From: Myxococcales bacterium
Lineage (GTDB): Bacteria > Myxococcota > Polyangia > Fen-1088
DNA: 9,827 nucleotides
Direction of reading: 5' to 3'
Assembly: GCA_003153875.1 (NCBI GenBank)
Contig: PMBY01000192.1
Location: 4,405-14,231 of the forward strand
Of the stretch, positions 6,765 through 9,827 are shown piece after piece; position 1 is the stretch's first letter; each line of letters begins with the position of its first letter. The notes beneath the pieces are model-generated. The model had not been told where the DNA came from. It worked only from the letters and a program-made list of their open reading frames with translations, and searched no databases. Made by a program: the position numbers and the translations under genes.

Positions 6765-8810
6765 TCAGAACGCAGCGTGGATGCGACCTGAGAAGATCGA
6801 GACTGGTCCGCGGTCGGCGTTGTAGCCGGGGTCAGCTATGAGCTGGTAGTCGAGAGAGAGGGTTGCCCACTTGACCGGGCTGAACGAGTAGTAGGTCTCA
6901 AGAACCATCTCCGGCTGATAGTTGAGCTTGCCGTCGCCGATGAGGATTCCCATGCCGCCAGCGCCAAAGTACCGGCGACTGATGGCCGACAGCCCCTCCC
7001 CGACCCATGCGACACCGACCGTGTCGTTGGGCCGCGCCCAACGCGTTCCCTTCAGCGCCGCGCCCACCGACAGGCTCTCATCGCAATCGGTCCAGCCCAT
7101 GATTTCGACATGCCCAGGACTCCAGCTCGCACGCGAGAAAACGCCGAGATCGGCCGAGATTGTCTGATCGGCACTGGCGACAAAGCCGTAGTTGGTCCGT
7201 TCCCGACGGGTTAGCGTGATGTCGGGATAGCCGGAAGTCGCAGGCGGTTCGGCCAGCGCGTCGGAGTAGCTGCCCATATTTCCATGGCTCAGCCATCCGA
7301 ACAGGAGCAGCTTGCCGGGCCTGGCGAATGGCGAATACCGCAGTTCGATTTCCGCCGTGTACTGCCCGCGCTGGAAAACGCGGGTGTCGAAGGTGTTGGA
7401 ATTGGACACGTCGGGAAGCAGAAAGTATCCCGCCCGGGCTGCCCAGCGCTTCTGGTTCAGCTCGACCAGTCCGCCCCAGGTCCAGCTCAATCGATCCATG
7501 GTCCAGTCGTACGAACCTCCGCCGTAGGCGTTCCAGTTGAGGAACGCCGTGCGCGGCTCGCCAGCGTAGGAGCTGACCAGGAAATAGTCGAGAACCGCGA
7601 ACTTGCCGACCGTGATGGTGAGCCGCGAGAGGGCGCGCTTGCCGGCAATCTGGTTGGGGCCGTCCTCGACTATTTCCTTCTCCCCGCTCAATCCGATGGT
7701 CTGGCTCAAGAACAAGCGCGCGGCATTAAAGCGCGGGTAACGAAAACTCGACTTCTGCGCCTCTCCGTTGGGAAAGCCGGCCACCCCGTGCACGTTGTCG
7801 AGGCCAAAGCCCTGCATCAACTCGGGGTTGAAGTAGATTTCACCGCCGGGCCACAAACGCCGGCCCAGAAATATGGTTGCACTAACCGTGTTGCGCACCT
7901 GGCCCGACCCGGACAGGCTATTCGCGCCCTGGTAGGGCGAGTGAAAACCGAAATAGCCCTGCTCGATGTAGGTGGCCTGCCCATGGATGCTCCAGTTGCT
8001 CGGCGCTGATGCGGCGGCGAGGTTCTCCCGAGGGGCGTCGGGCTGATTCATCTGCCAGTTGAGCGCCAGCCGCACGCTATGCAGAGCCATCGTCGATTCG
8101 GCGTTCGCGCCGGACGCGAAGGCCGCGTGGACCTTTTCGAATTGGTCGTAGATGTACTCGAGTCGCGTGGCCCAGCGCGGGGCAAAGGTGAACTCGATTC
8201 CGGCTCCCGTGGTCCACCCCGGCCGGAAGTGGAGTCTTTCTTCCTGCGTTTGGGGCTGATTCAAACTGCGGATGAATCGACCCAATGACCACGCAAAGCC
8301 GCCGGCACCGTAGATCAGCCACCGATTAAACGCATAACCGAGCCGTCCGCGCGCGCGACTGAGAAGATCGAACGTCTCAACGCCGTTGCCGTCGGTCGTC
8401 TGGCGCGACGAGGCGAGGTCATCCTCGTCGAGGAAGTTGGGGAATGAAATATCGGCTTCGAGCCCGAGCACGAACCTTGATCGGAGCTGAACTCCGTAGC
8501 CCACCAGGGCTCCGCCCCAGAGACTTCCAAACGAGCTGTTCAAGCCCGGTGGCACGGCATCCGAAAAACTGGTGCTCCCGATTCCGTGCACGTAGCCGAC
8601 GTGACCGCCAAGGTACCATCCACCCCAAGCCGCGCCCGTGTCGAAGAGCCTGTCGGGCGGCGACGCGAGTGGGGCACCCGCGGAGGAGGCCGCAGGGCTG
8701 GCTTCGGCGGCCGCCGGTTCGGCCCGGGCCGGCGACACCAAGAACGCAACACCCCCGACGGTGGCCAGAGCGACTTTGGCTAGAAGCAGAGCGTTCCTTT
8801 GGACAAACAC
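6765..8810 (-). CDS. Two-barrel outer-membrane protein: Omp_b-brl/Omp25-like barrel fused to OprB porin
   Basis: A 681-residue protein. GTG at 8810 is chosen: the signal peptide VFVQRNALLLAKVALATV...ARA then aligns residue for residue with that of the paralogue. GTG at 8828 would add six residues. Cleavage follows Ala30. After an Ala/Pro linker (31-60), residues about 62-254 form a small barrel of the Omp25/OmpW-like 8-strand type: GWYLGGHVGYVHG, WGGALVGYGVQLRSRFVLGL, ARGRLGYAFNRWLIYGAGGF, GAGIEFTFAPRWATRLEYIY, and a closing VRLALNWQM. An Asn/Pro/Ala linker (about 255-270) leads to a complete OprB domain (272-681), with LTITVGKFAVLDYF, YAGEPRTAFLNW, RRYFGAGGMGILIGDGKLNY, DPGYNADRGPV and a final GRIHAAF. 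The OprB part corresponds to the whole mature paralogue downstream. The likely role is diffusion of sugars or oligosaccharides. What the extra barrel adds is unknown. It lies 50 bases after the lyase stop, so both are probably co-transcribed. I see no frameshift or stop at the junction. Confidence 0.88.
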   Translation of the reverse strand: MFVQRNALLLAKVALATVGGVAFLVSPARAEPAAAEASPAASSAGAPLASPPDRLFDTGAAWGGWYLGGHVGYVHGIGSTSFSDAVPPGLNSSFGSLWGGALVGYGVQLRSRFVLGLEADISFPNFLDEDDLASSRQTTDGNGVETFDLLSRARGRLGYAFNRWLIYGAGGFAWSLGRFIRSLNQPQTQEERLHFRPGWTTGAGIEFTFAPRWATRLEYIYDQFEKVHAAFASGANAESTMALHSVRLALNWQMNQPDAPRENLAAASAPSNWSIHGQATYIEQGYFGFHSPYQGANSLSGSGQVRNTVSATIFLGRRLWPGGEIYFNPELMQGFGLDNVHGVAGFPNGEAQKSSFRYPRFNAARLFLSQTIGLSGEKEIVEDGPNQIAGKRALSRLTITVGKFAVLDYFLVSSYAGEPRTAFLNWNAYGGGSYDWTMDRLSWTWGGLVELNQKRWAARAGYFLLPDVSNSNTFDTRVFQRGQYTAEIELRYSPFARPGKLLLFGWLSHGNMGSYSDALAEPPATSGYPDITLTRRERTNYGFVASADQTISADLGVFSRASWSPGHVEIMGWTDCDESLSVGAALKGTRWARPNDTVGVAWVGEGLSAISRRYFGAGGMGILIGDGKLNYQPEMVLETYYSFSPVKWATLSLDYQLIADPGYNADRGPVSIFSGRIHAAF

Positions 8811-8828
8811 GGCCCCTGCGTCTAGCAC
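8808..8828 (-). promoter_or_regulatory. Conserved start-site block of the fused porin gene
   Basis: On the minus strand these 21 bases read GTGCTAGACGCAGGGGCC plus GTG and differ from 6702-6722 at only two positions. AGGGG lies just before the GTG at 8810 and is the likely ribosome-binding site. The block directly precedes a signal-peptide coding stretch that has diverged much more between the two paralogues. Confidence 0.5.
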
Positions 8829-8860
8829 GGCTCAGTCGAAAGAAAAGTGCCGTCACGCCC

Positions 8861-9827
8861 CTACTGCGTAACCCATTCCAGCCGCAGGTAGTCCCACATC
8901 ATGCTGCCGCTCGAAGAGATGGCCAGGGTGTTCGAGCCGGTCTTGATCTGAGCCAACGGCACGGCAATCCGCCCGCTTATCCACACCCCATGGGGTTGGT
9001 CACGAGCGATGGAAGAGTCGTCATAGGAAATGCTGGCAGAGCCGACCTTGGTGCCGTTGAACGAAGCGCTCAGGGTTACTCCGACGGACCCGGCGGAATC
9101 GAGAACCAGGGACGCCCCCGTGGCTCCGGCCGGAATCGAGGCAACATTGAATTGCACGTTCCAGGTTCCGCCGGGCTGCAAGAAGTTCCAGTCCTTCGCT
9201 GGGGTGCTGGTTCCAACGGTGTAGTTGATCCCGCTGGGGAAGTCCTTGCTGAAAAGTGAGGCGGTCCCGTAGTGCCATGCCTGATCGCCGCGATAGAATT
9301 CCGCGGGTTTGCGGTCGGGGATTCCAATCTCCCAGACGGTGGGTCCCTTGCGATCCGCGGTCCAGGTCACGGCGCCCAGGTCGGTCGTACCACCGGCCGT
9401 GACGACGACCGCGTTGTTCTGACCGATGTACACACCGTGGATTCCAGCCACGAAGGCGTGCAACGTATAGCTGCCGGGGCGGACGTTGGGCAGGGTGAAG
9501 TTCCCTTGGCCGTCGGCGTGAACCCAGTATTGATAGTCCCAGGCCTGATGCTCGAAATTGGGCACGCCACCTACCGGTGGATCCGCCAGCCCCACCCAGG
9601 CGTTGGCGACCGACGCTGTGGGTTGGTTGGCGTCGGTGAACGATAGCTTTCCCTTGACCGTGCCTCGAGCAGACTTGGGCGGATACCGCGTATCCGTTTC
9701 CCAACTATAGGGCCAGGCTGCCTTCTCCCAGATCAGGCGCTGTTTGGCGTCCGCCCAAAGCGCGTCCTGACCCGCGCTGCCCGATATCGTGGTCGAGTTG
9801 CCATACAACAACCAGGGCCCGCAGACC
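8861..9827 (-). CDS. PL4-type rhamnogalacturonan lyase, C-terminal part (partial, N-terminus beyond right edge)
   Basis: 321 residues are visible; the reading frame is open to the right edge, so the start and most of the catalytic domain lie outside. PL4 lyases cut the rhamnose-galacturonate backbone of pectin rhamnogalacturonan I by beta-elimination. The visible start (GPWLLYGN) and LIWEKAAWPYSW fit the end of the catalytic beta-sandwich. Residues about 52-155 are the fibronectin-like second domain (RGTVKGKLSF, AWVGL, DYQYWVHADGQGNFTLPNVR, GSYTLHAFVAGIHGVY). Residues about 158-320 are the galactose-binding, carbohydrate-binding-module-like third domain, opening with TVWEIGIPDRKPAEFYRGD and closing with MMWDYLRLEWV. 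This three-part order is that of PL4, not PL11. The catalytic lysine and histidine cannot be checked. The protein is presumably secreted. It sits 50 bases before two OprB-type porins, which fits a substrate-cleavage and uptake locus. A related carbohydrate-active enzyme with the same two C-terminal modules cannot be excluded. Confidence 0.82.
   Translation of the reverse strand, partial: VCGPWLLYGNSTTISGSAGQDALWADAKQRLIWEKAAWPYSWETDTRYPPKSARGTVKGKLSFTDANQPTASVANAWVGLADPPVGGVPNFEHQAWDYQYWVHADGQGNFTLPNVRPGSYTLHAFVAGIHGVYIGQNNAVVVTAGGTTDLGAVTWTADRKGPTVWEIGIPDRKPAEFYRGDQAWHYGTASLFSKDFPSGINYTVGTSTPAKDWNFLQPGGTWNVQFNVASIPAGATGASLVLDSAGSVGVTLSASFNGTKVGSASISYDDSSIARDQPHGVWISGRIAVPLAQIKTGSNTLAISSSGSMMWDYLRLEWVTQ

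Overview
The window is GC-rich, with gene-dense, short-gapped organisation and many GTG/TTG starts. It carries outer-membrane porins and an OmpA-like protein, so the cell is Gram-negative. High GC, a frataxin homologue, a membrane-anchored MsrB-MsrA fusion and a pectin-type lyase next to carbohydrate porins fit a saprophytic Myxococcota- or Proteobacteria-like bacterium. That placement is an inference from gene content, not from a phylogenetic marker.

Layout from left to right. Positions 1-318 (minus, cut by the left edge) hold a small acyl-carrier-like protein that lacks the phosphopantetheine serine. Next comes a non-coding 233-bp gap that is mostly one long imperfect palindrome (362-524) with perfect 22-bp ends, each ending in CTAG; it resembles a MITE. 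A GT-C-type integral membrane glycosyltransferase follows (552-2231, plus). It overlaps tail-to-tail with a membrane-anchored MsrB-MsrA methionine sulfoxide reductase (2216-3304, minus). A 109-bp divergent promoter region separates this from an OmpA-like, peptidoglycan-binding periplasmic or outer-membrane protein (3414-4478, plus).

From about 4486 to the right edge every gene is on the minus strand and gaps are about 70 bp or less, so this could be one operon. In transcription order it contains: the C-terminal part of a PL4-type rhamnogalacturonan lyase (8861-9827, cut by the right edge); a two-barrel outer-membrane protein (an 8-stranded Omp_b-brl-like barrel fused to an OprB carbohydrate porin, 6765-8810); a second stand-alone OprB porin (5277-6704); a small membrane-anchored protein of unknown function (4851-5207); and a CyaY/frataxin homologue (4486-4836). 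The first three suggest extracellular cleavage of the pectin backbone (rhamnogalacturonan I) with uptake of the oligosaccharides through OprB porins. The last two look like a separate housekeeping pair, coupled to each other by a 14-nt gap.

The most notable points are the symmetrical palindromic element between divergent genes, the two-barrel porin fusion with a tandem OprB paralogue sharing a 21-bp start-site block, the serine-less acyl-carrier-like protein, and the MsrB-MsrA enzyme with only three cysteines. No tRNA, rRNA, CRISPR array, transposase gene or clear rho-independent terminator was seen.
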